Source: Comamonas testosteroni
GTDB taxonomy: Bacteria > Pseudomonadota > Gammaproteobacteria > Burkholderiales > Burkholderiaceae_C
Length of the DNA: 64,000 bases
Reading direction: 5' to 3'
Assembly: GCF_003569915.1 (NCBI RefSeq)
Contig: NZ_KZ984444.1
Coordinates: 62,001 to 126,000, forward strand
Below are positions 27,101 to 35,422 of the stretch, one piece after another. Both the position numbers and the translations under genes were made by a program. Numbering within the stretch: position 1 is the first letter of the stretch; each line of letters opens with the position of its first letter. The notes beneath the pieces were generated by a model. That model searched no databases. It was not told where the DNA came from and saw only the letters and a list, made by a program, of their open reading frames with translations.

Positions 27101-27290
27101 GCGCCCGGTGCTGATGACGGCGCTGGTGGCATCACTGGGCTTTGTTCCCATGGCGATTGCGACGGGCACGGGGGCGGAAGTTCAACGCCCACTGGCCACG
27201 GTGGTGATTGGCGGTATTTTGTCGTCCACCACATTGACGCTACTGGTGCTACCGCTGCTGTACCGGCTGGGCTGGCGGCGCGAGGCCTGA
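24168..27290 (+). CDS. CzcA-like heavy-metal RND efflux pump
   Basis: 1040 aa with about 12 membrane segments and two large periplasmic loops. The HME-RND signature DFGIIIDGAVVIVEN places D402, D408 and E415 at the same numbers as the proton-relay residues described for Cupriavidus CzcA. Other family landmarks are GYSPLETEQRVTFPVETVMAGLPG near the N-terminus and LATVVIGGILSSTTLTLLVLPLLY at the C-terminus. It exports divalent cations using the proton gradient. The motif is of the Zn/Co/Cd type rather than the CusA (Cu/Ag) type, although the upstream box resembles the cus box. Confidence 0.95.
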   Translation: MFERIIRFAIAQRWLVMLATLALVGLGIYNYQRLAIDAVPDITNVQVQINTSAPGYSPLETEQRVTFPVETVMAGLPGLEQTRSLSRYGLSQVTVVFKDGTDIYFARQLVNERMQQARDALPAGVAPTLGPISTGLGEIYLWTVEAEDGAKKPDGAPYTAMDLREIQDWVIKPQLRNVPGVTEINSIGGFAKEYLVAPQPEKLAAYGFTLADIVTALERNNANVGAGYIERRGEQYLIRAPGQVRGVADLREVIVGTAQGQPIRVRDLAEVGLGRELRTGAATDNGREVVLGTVFMLIGENSRAVSQAVDVRMQEINKSLPAGVKAITVYDRTNLVDKAIATVKKNLIEGATLVVVILFLFLGNLRAALITALIIPLSMLFTFTGMVQMRVSANLMSLGALDFGIIIDGAVVIVENCVRRLAHAQAAAGRSLTRSERFEEVFAAAKEARRPLLFGQLIIMVVYLPIFALTGVEGKMFHPMALTVVIALLGAMLLSITFIPAAIALFIGDKVAEKENRLMGWARRVYAPVLDKCLHAPAVVLTAAGVVVALSLLLATRMGSEFAPNLNEGDFAIQALRIPGTSLTQSVQMQMQLERELKKQFPEIERVFARTGTAEIASDPMPPNISDGYIMLKPREQWPDSSRSRDDLLAAVQKAVEKIPGSNYEFSQPIQLRFNELISGVRSDVAIKIFGDDMQVLEKSAQSVAAMLQRISGASEVKVEQTTGLPMLTIQIDREKASRYGLNMGDVQDTISTALGGREAGTVFEGDRRFAIQVRLPEGLRSDMDGIGRLPIALPRGGDGRVGFVPLSTIATVELAPGPNQVSREDGKRRIVVSANVRGRDMGSFVEQAQQTLQSIALPAGYWTRWGGTFENLESARQRLMIVVPVALALVFTLLFAMFGNVRDGLIVFTGIPFALTGGVAALWLRGIPLSISAAIGFIALCGVAVLNGLVMISYIRSLREQGMGLDQAVIEGALTRLRPVLMTALVASLGFVPMAIATGTGAEVQRPLATVVIGGILSSTTLTLLVLPLLYRLGWRREA

Positions 27291-27296
27291 TGAAAA

Positions 27297-27342
27297 AAAG
27301 CAAGGGGCGGGGGGAGCTAAAGCGTCTCTCTTCCCTTGCTTT
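27297..27342. terminator. Candidate terminator in the convergent czcA/SUKH region
   Basis: AAAGCAAGGG (27297-27306) and CCCTTGCTTT (27333-27342) form a perfect 10-bp stem. Read on the minus strand it is followed by seven Ts, as expected for a terminator of the SUKH gene. The 26-base loop is long, so confidence is moderate. The right arm lies within the last codons of the SUKH gene. Confidence 0.5.
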
Positions 27343-27859
27343 CGACGGCCTTGACGACCCAGTCTTCAAAGCTCTTCCAGAAAGCATCTTCGGCATAGCA
27401 GTAGATGGGCGCTTCGTGGCTGAACACCTCGTAGTTGTCGGGGATGGGTCTTGAGGTGCAAAAGCCCATCCAGTCGCCCATGCTGTTGTGCACGCCGATC
27501 ATGAAGAACTGGTCTTCGGTGGGTTCATCTTCTTCGGCTATTTCCTGCGCGATCAAGGCCTGGGTCTGCTGCAGCTCTTCGGGGCCGAAGATGTCGAAAG
27601 TAGCGTGATATTCGCCAATAAAGAATTCACCACAGCCGACCTGCTGCAGAAAGTGAAGATACGCGGGCGGCAAAGGCTGCGGGCACATTTGCTCAATGCG
27701 CTGCAACTCGGGCTGCGTGAGTGCGCGTACCTTGAAGCCCAGAGTCTCGGTCTGATTCTGCAGCACGCCGCTTTTGCGGGTCTGGAGAACCAGATCCACG
27801 CTGCCTGCGGAGATCCATGCTTTGAGCTGCTCTATGGCTTGAAGAAATTCAGGTGTCAT
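27317..27859 (-). CDS. SMI1/KNR4 (SUKH) family protein
   Basis: 180 aa, cytoplasmic. The SUKH-type core is visible: LTQPELQRIEQMCPQPLPPAYLHFLQQVGCGEF, then FDIFGPEEL, FFMIGVHNSMGDWMGF and a C-terminal FWKSFEDWVVKAVESK. Many members are immunity proteins for polymorphic toxins, others are housekeeping. No toxin gene lies nearby, so a toxin-immunity role is not supported here. It is convergent with czcA and divergent from dsdA, whose start is 73 bp away. Confidence 0.85.
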   Translation of the reverse strand: MTPEFLQAIEQLKAWISAGSVDLVLQTRKSGVLQNQTETLGFKVRALTQPELQRIEQMCPQPLPPAYLHFLQQVGCGEFFIGEYHATFDIFGPEELQQTQALIAQEIAEEDEPTEDQFFMIGVHNSMGDWMGFCTSRPIPDNYEVFSHEAPIYCYAEDAFWKSFEDWVVKAVESKGRETL

Positions 27860-27931
27860 GATGAGCTTATGGCGGCAAGACGTTTGGGATGAAAGTTACC
27901 ATGCAGGCCGCTTATTGAATCTCTCGCCATC

Positions 27932-29251
27932 ATGCCAAGTATTGAAGCCGCCACCATTGATGATCTGCGCCATGCGCGTCCCGCTTTCTGGGCCGGGCGC
28001 ACAGCTGCTTGCCAGTCTTCGCTGCAGATAGAACCCGCGCAGGTGCAGCAGGCGGTGGACCGGCTGGCGCGCTTTGCGCCGCTGCTGCAAAGACTGTTCC
28101 CCGAACTGCAAGCATCAGCAGGCCGTATTGAATCGCCGCTGCTGGCCGCGCCGCAGATGCAGCAGGTGCTGGGCTTGCCGCAAAGCATGGGCCAGCTCTG
28201 GGTCAAGGCCGATCACAGCTTGCCGGTGGCCGGCTCCGTCAAGGCGCGCGGTGGTGTGCATGAGGTGCTGGAATATGCCGAGCAGGTGGCGCTGGAGCAT
28301 GGCTTGCTGGCTGATGGTGACTACACACAGCTGGCATCAGACGCGGCGCGCGCCGTGTTTGCGCAGTACCAGGTGGCAGTGGGCTCTACGGGCAATTTGG
28401 GCCTGTCGATTGGTGTGATGGCTTCGGCACTGGGTTTCAAGGCCGTGGTCCATATGTCGGCCGATGCCAAGGAGTGGAAAAAGCAGCGCCTGCGCAATCG
28501 CGGCGTGCAGGTGGTGGAGCATGAGGGCGACTATGCCCAGGCTGTTGCCGCAGGCCGCGCCCTGGCCGAGCAAGACCCGCGCTGCCATTTTGTCGATGAC
28601 GAACATTCGCTGTCGCTGCTGCTGGGCTACGCAGCGTCTGCTGCAAATCTGGTAGCGCAGATCGCTGACGCCGGACGCGTGGTGGACGCAAAGAATCCTT
28701 TGTTTGTCTATATCCCCTGCGGCGTGGGCGGCGCACCCGGCGGCGTGGCTCTGGGCTTGCAGCAGGTGTTTGGCCCGCATGTCCACTGCTTTTTTGCCGA
28801 GCCTGTGCAGTCGCCCTGCTTTATGGTCGAGATGCTGGCGGGCAGCGGTGCCTTGCCGGAACTGGGCGCGCACCCCAGCGTGTATGAGCTGGGTTTGAAC
28901 AACCTGACCGAAGCCGATGGTCTGGCCGTGCCTGCAGCGTCCGAGCTGGCGGCCAATGTGGTGCGCGGCTTTCTGGGTGGTGTCTACACGGTGGAAGACG
29001 ACACCTTGCTGCGCCACCTGTGCCGTCTGCATGACAGCGAGGGGCTACGCATCGAGCCATCAGCCGCAGCAGGCTTTAGCGGGCCGCAGGCGCTGCTGCA
29101 AAGCGCTGCGGGGCAGGACTATCTGCAGCGCCAGGACTTGATGGCCTATATGGCGGCTGCCACGCATATCGTGTGGACCACGGGCGGCCTGTTTGTGCCC
29201 GATGAGGAATACGCCAAGTTTCTGGCGCGCGGGCGCGAGCTGCTGGCTTAA
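27932..29251 (+). CDS. dsdA: D-serine ammonia-lyase (D-serine dehydratase)
   Basis: 439 aa. Converts D-serine to pyruvate and ammonia in the cytoplasm. The PLP lysine is K104 in [15 protein letters not shown]; the glycine-rich phosphate loop [15 protein letters not shown] and [14 protein letters not shown] are also typical of DsdA. The length matches the family. No dsdC regulator or dsdX permease is adjacent. The last 4 bp overlap the stop region of the convergent sugar dehydrogenase gene. Confidence 0.93.
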   Translation: MPSIEAATIDDLRHARPAFWAGRTAACQSSLQIEPAQVQQAVDRLARFAPLLQRLFPELQASAGRIESPLLAAPQMQQVLGLPQSMGQLWVKADHSLPVAGSVKARGGVHEVLEYAEQVALEHGLLADGDYTQLASDAARAVFAQYQVAVGSTGNLGLSIGVMASALGFKAVVHMSADAKEWKKQRLRNRGVQVVEHEGDYAQAVAAGRALAEQDPRCHFVDDEHSLSLLLGYAASAANLVAQIADAGRVVDAKNPLFVYIPCGVGGAPGGVALGLQQVFGPHVHCFFAEPVQSPCFMVEMLAGSGALPELGAHPSVYELGLNNLTEADGLAVPAASELAANVVRGFLGGVYTVEDDTLLRHLCRLHDSEGLRIEPSAAAGFSGPQALLQSAAGQDYLQRQDLMAYMAAATHIVWTTGGLFVPDEEYAKFLARGRELLA

Positions 29252-30522
29252 CGCGGTTGAGTCGGCTTCGGCGCTGCGCCCTCGGTGCTCATCAGCATCA
29301 GCACGCTGCGGTTGAAGTCTTCAACCACCAGCAGCCGGCCTGCGTGGTCAATGCTCATGCCTGTGGGGCGGCCGCTGGGGCGCTGCTCGGTCTTGCCTTC
29401 CCAGCCGCTCAGCCATTGAATCGGCTTGCCGCTGGGCATGCCTTTGCTGTCGCGCGCAAAGCCCACGATACGCTGGCCGCCCGCGCGCTGGCCATGCCAG
29501 GCCACCAGCAACTGGCCGCCAAATACACTGTTCGCTGGCGTGGCCAGCATTTGCAGCGGGGCCACATGGGCGGGCCAGAGCATATGCGGCGCTTCGGTCT
29601 TGCTGCAGTCAAAGCGCTTTTCATAGCCCTGCGCGTTCTGGCGATTGCCCACGCAATAAGGCCAGCCATAGTCGCTGCCCGCGCGCAGCAGGTTCAGCTC
29701 CTCGGGTGGCTGCTGCGGGTCGCGGTAGTCGATATTGTTTTCACCCTGCCAGACCGTGCCTGCTGCTGGGCCGTCAGGCATCACGGCCAGCGCCATGGAG
29801 TTGCGCAGGCCGGTGGCAAAGGGCTTGAATTCCTTGACGGGCTTGCTGCCCGCTTGCAGCACCATGCGCCAGACGGCGGCGCGAGGCATGGTGCCGCCGC
29901 GCTCGGGGCAGGGCAGGGGCTGCTGCTGGTCAGCGCCACGGCAGCTGTCGCTGAACGAGCCCATATTGACGTAGAGGCTGCCGTCGGGCGCGAATGTCAG
30001 TTCCTTGAGCAGATGCGCACCATCGGCAGGCAGGCCGCCTTGCAGCAGCTCGGGCTGTGGTGGCTGGCCCAGTGCGGGAATAGCTGCGCGCCATATCTTG
30101 TCGGTTTCGCCGATATAGATCTTGCCATCGGGCCCGCGCACCATGCCGGAGGGGTAGTTGAGTTTGTCCAGCAGCACCTTGGCTTCCATGGCTTTGGCCG
30201 TGGTGCTGGCGTTGGCAGGTGTGGCGGCATCGGGCGGCAGGCGCAGCTCGATCAGCTTGCCCACATTGGGCATCCAATTGCCCATGTCCAGCACCCAGAT
30301 GCGGCCCGGCGATATTTCCAGCACGCGGCGCGGAAAGCGCAGGCCGTGGGCATCGTCAGCGACCAGCCCCACACAGGTGCCTGCAGGGCTGGTGATGGCC
30401 AGACGCGGAAAGATGCCGCATTTGCCGGTGGAGACATAACCACGGGCCTGCGCACCTGTGCTGGCGGCCAGTGCCACAAGCAACGCAGACAGACTCAGAA
30501 CAAACCGGTGTGTGCGCTGCAT
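29248..30522 (-). CDS. Periplasmic PQQ-type sugar (sorbosone/glucose) dehydrogenase-like protein
   Basis: 424 aa. A signal peptide ([20 protein letters not shown]) is followed by a six-bladed beta-propeller of the GSDH/YliI type, with motifs [56 protein letters not shown] and [21 protein letters not shown]. Such proteins oxidise aldoses in the periplasm with PQQ, though many members have unknown substrates. GGGAGA lies just before the ATG. It follows the GlcD-like gene after only 14 bp on the same strand, so the two are probably co-transcribed. Confidence 0.85.
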   Translation of the reverse strand: MQRTHRFVLSLSALLVALAASTGAQARGYVSTGKCGIFPRLAITSPAGTCVGLVADDAHGLRFPRRVLEISPGRIWVLDMGNWMPNVGKLIELRLPPDAATPANASTTAKAMEAKVLLDKLNYPSGMVRGPDGKIYIGETDKIWRAAIPALGQPPQPELLQGGLPADGAHLLKELTFAPDGSLYVNMGSFSDSCRGADQQQPLPCPERGGTMPRAAVWRMVLQAGSKPVKEFKPFATGLRNSMALAVMPDGPAAGTVWQGENNIDYRDPQQPPEELNLLRAGSDYGWPYCVGNRQNAQGYEKRFDCSKTEAPHMLWPAHVAPLQMLATPANSVFGGQLLVAWHGQRAGGQRIVGFARDSKGMPSGKPIQWLSGWEGKTEQRPSGRPTGMSIDHAGRLLVVEDFNRSVLMLMSTEGAAPKPTQPR

Positions 30523-30536
30523 GGCTCTCCCTGTGG

Positions 30537-32084
30537 TTAGAAACGCGGTAAGTCGGGGTGGGCGATTTGCCCGCCGCGCACCAGCATCTTGCCGTATTCG
30601 GCGCAGCGGTTCAGCGTGGGAATCACCTTGCCGGGGTTGAGCAGGGATAGCGGGTCAAACGCAGCCTTGAGGGCGAACATCTGCCGGTTTTCCTCGGTGG
30701 TGAACTGAGTGCACATGCTGTTGAGCTTTTCCACGCCCACGCCATGCTCGCCGGTCACCGTGCCGCCCATCTCCACGCTGGTTTCCAGAATGTCGGCGCC
30801 AAACAGCTCGCAGCGGTGCAGCTCGTCGGGGTTGTTGGCATCAAACAGAATCAGCGGGTGCAGATTGCCATCACCCGCGTGGAACACGTTGGCGCAGCGC
30901 AGCTGGTATTTCTTTTCCATCTCCTGAATGGCGAGCAGGATGTCGGCCAGACGCTTGCGCGGGATGGTGGAGTCCATGCACATGTAGTCAGGGCTGATGC
31001 GGCCGCTGGCGGGGAAGGCGTTCTTGCGCCCGCTCCAGAAGCGCAGGCGTTCTTCTTCGCTCTCGCTCACGGTGATGGCCGTGGCACCGGCGCTGCGCAG
31101 CACCTCGCTCATATGGGCGATTTCTTCCTCGACTTCCTCGGGCGTGCCATCGCTCTCGCACAACAGAATGGCTTCAGCGGTGAGGTCATAGCCTGCGCGC
31201 ACAAAGTCTTCGACGGCGGCGGTCATGGGCTTGTCCATCATCTCAAGCCCAGCGGGGATGATGCCTGCGGCAATCACGGCGGCCACGGCGTCACCGGCTT
31301 TGCGCACATCGTCAAAGCTGGCCATGATGCAGCGCGCCAGCATGGGCTTGGGGATGAGCTTGACCGTGACTTCGGTGACTACGGCCAGCATGCCTTCGCT
31401 GCCGATCATCGCGGCCAGCAAATCGAGGCCCGGCGTATCGAGCGCGTCAGAGCCAAATTCGACCGGCTCGCCCTCAATCGTGAAGCCTTTGACCTTGAGC
31501 ACGTTGTGCACCGTCAGGCCGTATTTCAGGCAGTGCACGCCGCCCGAGTTTTCGGACACATTGCCGCCAATCGTGCAGGCAATCTGGCTGCTGGGGTCGG
31601 GGGCGTAATACAGATTGAAGGGCGCAGCCGCCTCGCTGATGGCGAGATTGCGCACGCCGCATTGCACCAGCGCCGTGCGGCTGTTGGCGTCCACATCCAG
31701 AATCTTGTTGAACTTGGCCAGCGACAGCGTCACGCCCATGGGGTGGGGCATGGCACCGCCCGACAGACCCGTGCCTGCGCCGCGCGCAATCACGGGTGCG
31801 GAGATGGCGTGGCAGGCCTTGAGCACGGCCTGCACCTGCTCATAGGTCTCAGGCAGGCAGACCAGCAGCGGGCGCTGGCGGTAGGCGGTCAGGCCATCGC
31901 ATTCATAGGGCGTTGTGTCTTCGGTCTGATAGAGCAGCGCATGTGCGGGCACATGCGGGCGCAGGGCGGCAAGAACTTCGGCTTGACGTCTGGCTCGCTC
32001 GGAAAGCTCCGGCTGGCGATGAGCGGCATTGGCGGCATCGCTGGAGACGGTGACGAGATCGGTAAAAGTGCTGGCGGGCGTCAT
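30537..32084 (-). CDS. FAD-linked oxidase, GlcD-like (glycolate/D-lactate dehydrogenase)
   Basis: 515 aa, VAO/PCMH superfamily. The FAD-binding part is at about 65-240 (PLLVCLPETYEQVQAVLKAC, VIARGAGTGLSGGAMP, GGNVSENSGGVHCLKYG), with the C-terminal FAD-oxidase substrate domain after it (NVFHAGDGNLHPLILFD, GEHGVGVEKL). It oxidises a 2-hydroxy acid such as glycolate or D-lactate at the membrane or in the cytoplasm. The glcE and glcF genes that complete glycolate oxidase are not adjacent, so it may act alone or be a D-lactate dehydrogenase. The ATG at 32084 starts the conserved region. Confidence 0.9.
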   Translation of the reverse strand: MTPASTFTDLVTVSSDAANAAHRQPELSERARRQAEVLAALRPHVPAHALLYQTEDTTPYECDGLTAYRQRPLLVCLPETYEQVQAVLKACHAISAPVIARGAGTGLSGGAMPHPMGVTLSLAKFNKILDVDANSRTALVQCGVRNLAISEAAAPFNLYYAPDPSSQIACTIGGNVSENSGGVHCLKYGLTVHNVLKVKGFTIEGEPVEFGSDALDTPGLDLLAAMIGSEGMLAVVTEVTVKLIPKPMLARCIMASFDDVRKAGDAVAAVIAAGIIPAGLEMMDKPMTAAVEDFVRAGYDLTAEAILLCESDGTPEEVEEEIAHMSEVLRSAGATAITVSESEEERLRFWSGRKNAFPASGRISPDYMCMDSTIPRKRLADILLAIQEMEKKYQLRCANVFHAGDGNLHPLILFDANNPDELHRCELFGADILETSVEMGGTVTGEHGVGVEKLNSMCTQFTTEENRQMFALKAAFDPLSLLNPGKVIPTLNRCAEYGKMLVRGGQIAHPDLPRF

Positions 32085-32160
32085 GCTCGCAAATGTAGAG
32101 GATGCGCCCGCCGTGTGGCGTGAGTTTTATTGCAGCGCTTGTTGAAAAGCGCTTTGGGGC

Positions 32161-32222
32161 TATCAAAATTAATAGCTGAAAGTCTATATATCTAATGGAC
32201 TAGAGGCTTGTTTGGCTTTAAA
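32161..32222 (+). repeat. Dispersed TAGCT repeat, copy 5 (intergenic)
   Basis: AAAATTAATAGCTGAAAGTC, then TATATATCTAATGGACTAGAG, then GCTTGTTTGGCTTTAA. This is the most complete copy, showing the core, the GGACTAGAGGC block and the TTTGGCTTTAA tail. It lies between the GlcD-like gene and the interrupted binding-protein gene. Confidence 0.7.
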
Positions 32223-32231
32223 TCCATGGCT

Positions 32232-32327
32232 TTATTCACGGAACTGCCCGGTCTGGTCAATCATGGCCAGGCCCACATAGTTCGACCCTGTGCGCGCGGG
32301 CGCGGCCAGCTTCACATGCATATGGCC
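32232..32327 (-). pseudogene. Former C-terminal tail of the interrupted binding protein
   Basis: Directly after the TAA at 32328-32330 the same frame continues for 31 codons to a second TAA at 32232-32234, encoding GHMHVKLAAPARTGSNYVGL, then AMIDQTGQFRE. From my recollection of the family this resembles the usual C-terminus of such binding proteins. It is now untranslated unless the stop is read through. Confidence 0.7.
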
Positions 32328-33359
32328 TTAACGCAGCTCGCCCAGTGACTCCAGCGCCGCAGGCAGGCTGGCGCGCTGCACGCCGGGGCCGGCCTTGCGC
32401 AGCCCCTCCAGCAGCGCGTGGGTGTTGAGGTAGACCTCCAGCCCAAGATAAGAGAGCTGAGGCATGCCGCTGGCGCTCAGCAACTGCTGATAGGCCTTGA
32501 CCGCCGGCACTGAGCTGCGCCACGGGCTGGGCACCAGCGTGGTGAACACAATGCCGCGTGTGTGGCTGCCCAGCCCTTTCACCACGGCCTGATTGGCCTG
32601 CGCGGCGAGGTTGTAGAAGGACTGCTGCATTTGCGCCTGGCGCGCCTGCGTGACCAGATTCACCGTGGCCGCCGCTCCGGCCAGCACGATGACGGCATGC
32701 ATGGGCTGGGTGGTTTGCGCGATCTGCTGCACAAGTTGCTTGGCGTTGGCGCCCGAAGCCTCGATGCCCAGCTCCAGCGCGGCCTTCATGCCGCGTTCGG
32801 CCAGTACGGACTGGGCAATATCCAGACTGCTTTTGCCAAAGCTGTCCTGCTGGTAGACGAGGGCGATCTGCGACTGGCCCAGCGTCTGAATCTGCTGCAG
32901 CATGGCGCTGATTTCGGCGCGGGTGCTGGCACGCAGCGGGTAGACCAGCTTGCCCGGCTGCTGGCGCAGGGCTCCGGCCCCGGCAATGGCTCCGACCAGC
33001 GGCGTCTGGCCGCGTTCGATCTCGGGCTGCATGGCGGCGCAGCTGGCCGTGCCCCAGCAGTTGAGCAGGGCGACTGCGCCCTGCTCGATCAGCGCCTTGG
33101 CATTGCTGGCGGCGCGCTGCGGGTCATAGCCGTCGTCCAGCAGTTTCAGGCTGATCTTGCGCCCGGCGATGCCGCCTTCGCGGTTGAGCGCGTCGATCTG
33201 GGCCTGCATGATGGCCTCACCCTCCTTGCCCGCCTGTGCCTGCGAGCCGGTCAGCGGCAAGCTGGCACCAATGACGATGGCTTCCTGGGCCGATGCTGCG
33301 CCCGTTGTCAGTGCCAATGTCAGGGCTGCGCTGAGCGCCAGAATGTGCGGCAGATGCAT
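32328..33359 (-). CDS. Branched-chain-type ABC substrate-binding protein, truncated by an in-frame stop
   Basis: 343 aa. A signal peptide (ILALSALTLALTTGAASA type) precedes a type I binding-protein fold: IVIGASLPLTGSQAQAGKEGEAIMQAQID, LKLLDDGYDPQRAASNAKALIEQGAVALLNCWGTASC and IALVYQQDSFGKSSLD. A GGAGG site precedes the ATG at 33359. Translation stops after LESLGELR, and 31 further codons in the same frame look like the native end, so a sense codon has probably become TAA. No transport genes are adjacent. The truncated product may be unstable or inactive. Confidence 0.8.
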   Translation of the reverse strand: MHLPHILALSAALTLALTTGAASAQEAIVIGASLPLTGSQAQAGKEGEAIMQAQIDALNREGGIAGRKISLKLLDDGYDPQRAASNAKALIEQGAVALLNCWGTASCAAMQPEIERGQTPLVGAIAGAGALRQQPGKLVYPLRASTRAEISAMLQQIQTLGQSQIALVYQQDSFGKSSLDIAQSVLAERGMKAALELGIEASGANAKQLVQQIAQTTQPMHAVIVLAGAAATVNLVTQARQAQMQQSFYNLAAQANQAVVKGLGSHTRGIVFTTLVPSPWRSSVPAVKAYQQLLSASGMPQLSYLGLEVYLNTHALLEGLRKAGPGVQRASLPAALESLGELR

Positions 33360-33530
33360 GATGGTTTTCTCCTCCCTTGGTCAAGCCTGTTGTGGCTTGC
33401 ATGGTGGGCGGGGCCGCCGCAATCGGGATGGGGGAAAATGCCGCAGTGTCGCGTGCGGGCGACGTTACTCAGTCATGACCAAGGTCAAAGCGACAAGTCT
33501 TGATCTGAGGCAAGTCAAATCGAAAAATAG

Positions 33531-33591
33531 ATGAAAAAAGCCTCAAGTCTTTAATTTATATGGGCATGTAGCTATTGTTTTAATAGCTATG
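33531..33591 (-). repeat. Dispersed TAGCT repeat, copy 6; supplies the LysR stop codon
   Basis: In reverse orientation: TTCATAGCTATTAAAACAAT, AGCTACATGCCCATATAAAT and TAAAGACTTGAGG. The TAG of the first TAGCT is the stop codon of the LysR gene (33587-33589). Confidence 0.6.
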
Positions 33592-34495
33592 AATTCATGG
33601 CCTTGTGCAGCCATTCGGCAAAGGCAGAGCATTCCCAGCGGTCCATGATGCCGGTTTTCCAGCACAGATAGTGGGCGTGAGGGCTGGGCGCATCCACATC
33701 GAACAGGCGCACCAGCGTGCCGTTTTCCATCCAGGGCGCGCCCAGTTTGTGGCGCACCAGGGCGATGCCCATGCTGGCCGATGCCGCGTCGCACATCAGG
33801 CCGATATCGTTGAACTGCGAGCCTTCATTGGGCTCGGGCATGTCCAGCCCCGTGGCGGCAAACCAGGTGCGCCAGGGCTCCAGCGGGCTGCGCAAAAGCG
33901 GCATGCCTTCGAGGTCTTCGGGCCGCTCGAACGGGCCATGCTCGCGGATGAAGCTGGGCGAAGCCAGCGGCGTGACGATGTCGCGGGCCAGCTCGATATG
34001 CTCCACATCGGCGTAGTGGCCGGCGCCAAAGCGCACCATCAGGTCGGCGTCTTCGCCAATCACATCCAGCAGCGGAATCGAGACCTGTAACGCGATGTCG
34101 ATCTCGGGATAGGCCTCGGTGAACTGGCGCAGGCGCGGAATCAGGATCACGCGCGCAAACGTGGGCGTGACGGCCAGCTTGAGCCGTCTGCGGCCCGGCG
34201 CAGCCGAGGCACCGGGAAAGCGCTGCAGCGCTCCCAGACCTTCGCGCACATGGGCCAGATAGGCGCTGCCATCGGTGGTGAGCGAAAAGTCGGCCCGGCC
34301 AAACAGGCGCGCCCCCAGAATCTGCTCCAACTGCTTGACGCGGTGACTGACGGCGCTGGGCGTGACGCACAGCTCCTCCGCCGTCTGCGTGACCGAGCGC
34401 AGCCGCGCCAGCGCCTCGAAGGTAAGCAGGCACTGGATGGGTGGAATGCGCCTGGCGGTCACACTGGTCCAGGCGTTGTGGCTGCTGCTGGTCAT
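33587..34495 (-). CDS. LysR-family regulator, GcvA-like
   Basis: 302 aa. The N-terminal winged helix (about 18-78) reads PIQCLLTFEALARLRSVTQTAEELCVTPSAVSHRVKQLEQ-ILGARLFGR. The substrate-binding region (about 100-295) resembles the GcvA group (LKLAVTPTFARVILIPRLRQF; NDIGLMCDAASASMGIALVRHKL). GcvA controls glycine cleavage in enterobacteria. The gene here follows purU by 27 bp on the same strand, which also fits one-carbon metabolism, but the target is not shown by the sequence. Its stop codon lies within a dispersed repeat. Confidence 0.9.
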   Translation of the reverse strand: MTSSSHNAWTSVTARRIPPIQCLLTFEALARLRSVTQTAEELCVTPSAVSHRVKQLEQILGARLFGRADFSLTTDGSAYLAHVREGLGALQRFPGASAAPGRRRLKLAVTPTFARVILIPRLRQFTEAYPEIDIALQVSIPLLDVIGEDADLMVRFGAGHYADVEHIELARDIVTPLASPSFIREHGPFERPEDLEGMPLLRSPLEPWRTWFAATGLDMPEPNEGSQFNDIGLMCDAASASMGIALVRHKLGAPWMENGTLVRLFDVDAPSPHAHYLCWKTGIMDRWECSAFAEWLHKAMNS

Positions 34496-34522
34496 GCCGG
34501 AATGAGCCCAAGCCTTGGTGGT

Positions 34523-35371
34523 TTAGCGGAACACCACGGTCTTGTGACCGTTGGGGATCACGCGGCGCTCGCTGTGCCACTTCACGGCGCGGGCCAGCAC
34601 CTGGCTCTCGGTGTCGCGGCCGCGGGCGGTGAGGTCTTCCACGGTGTCGGTGTGGTCGGCGCGGGCCACGTCCTGCTCGATGATCGGGCCTTCGTCGAGG
34701 TCGGCCGTCACATAGTGAGCGGTGGCTCCAATCAGCTTCACGCCGCGGTCATGGGCCTGGTAGTACGGCTTGGCACCCTTGAAGCTGGGTAGGAAGCTGT
34801 GGTGGATGTTGATCGCACGGCCTGACAATTTTTGACACAGATCGTTGGACAGGACCTGCATGTATCGCGCCAGAACAACCAATTCCGCGCCTTCTTCCTG
34901 GATGATCTCGTACTGGCGTTCTTCCGCCTGTGCCTTGGTGGCAGCAGTCACCGGAATATGGTGGAAGGGGATGTTGTAGCTGGCCGCGAGCTGATAGAAC
35001 TCGCGGTGGTTGCTGATGATGGCCTTGATCTCGATGGGCAGCAGGCCGGACTTCCAGCGGAACAGCAGATCGTTGAGGCAGTGGCCTTCCTTGCTGACCA
35101 TGATCACGGTCTTCATGCGTTCGGCCTTGGAGTGCAGGCTCCACTTCATGTCGTACTGCTCGGCCAGCGTGGCAACAGCAGCCTTCAGGCTTGCCGTGTC
35201 GGTATTGGCAACGGCGAACTGCACACGCATGAAGAACAGACCGGTGACGGTGTCGTTGAACTGGGCAGCTTCTTCAATGTTGCCGCCTTGCTCGAGCAGA
35301 AAGCCCGAAACGGCGTGAACCAGGCCCAGGCGGTCTGGGCAGGATAAGGTCAAAATATAGGCTTGGGTCAT
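34523..35371 (-). CDS. purU: Formyltetrahydrofolate deformylase
   Basis: 282 aa. The N-terminal ACT domain (about 5-85, YILTLSCPDRLGLVHAVSGFLLEQGGNI) precedes a formyltransferase-fold catalytic domain (about 88-282) with INIHHSFLPSFKGAKPYYQAHDRGVKLIGATAHYVT, carrying the catalytic Asn/His, and ADLDEGPIIEQDV, carrying the Asp. It hydrolyses 10-formyl-THF to formate and THF, balancing the one-carbon pool in the cytoplasm. The frame stays open well upstream of 35371, but only this ATG begins the conserved MTQAYILTLSCPDR. It is divergent from the PAS/GGDEF/EAL gene. Confidence 0.96.
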   Translation of the reverse strand: MTQAYILTLSCPDRLGLVHAVSGFLLEQGGNIEEAAQFNDTVTGLFFMRVQFAVANTDTASLKAAVATLAEQYDMKWSLHSKAERMKTVIMVSKEGHCLNDLLFRWKSGLLPIEIKAIISNHREFYQLAASYNIPFHHIPVTAATKAQAEERQYEIIQEEGAELVVLARYMQVLSNDLCQKLSGRAINIHHSFLPSFKGAKPYYQAHDRGVKLIGATAHYVTADLDEGPIIEQDVARADHTDTVEDLTARGRDTESQVLARAVKWHSERRVIPNGHKTVVFR

Positions 35372-35422
35372 AGCTGGGCAATTGTCGCAGCAAGGCAGGG
35401 ACCCTGCGGACAAAGGAAATAC

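Noticed and set aside
27317-27859. Toxin-immunity role for the SUKH protein
   Set aside because: No polymorphic toxin, secretion gene or repeat cassette lies nearby; the neighbours are metal efflux and D-serine metabolism genes.
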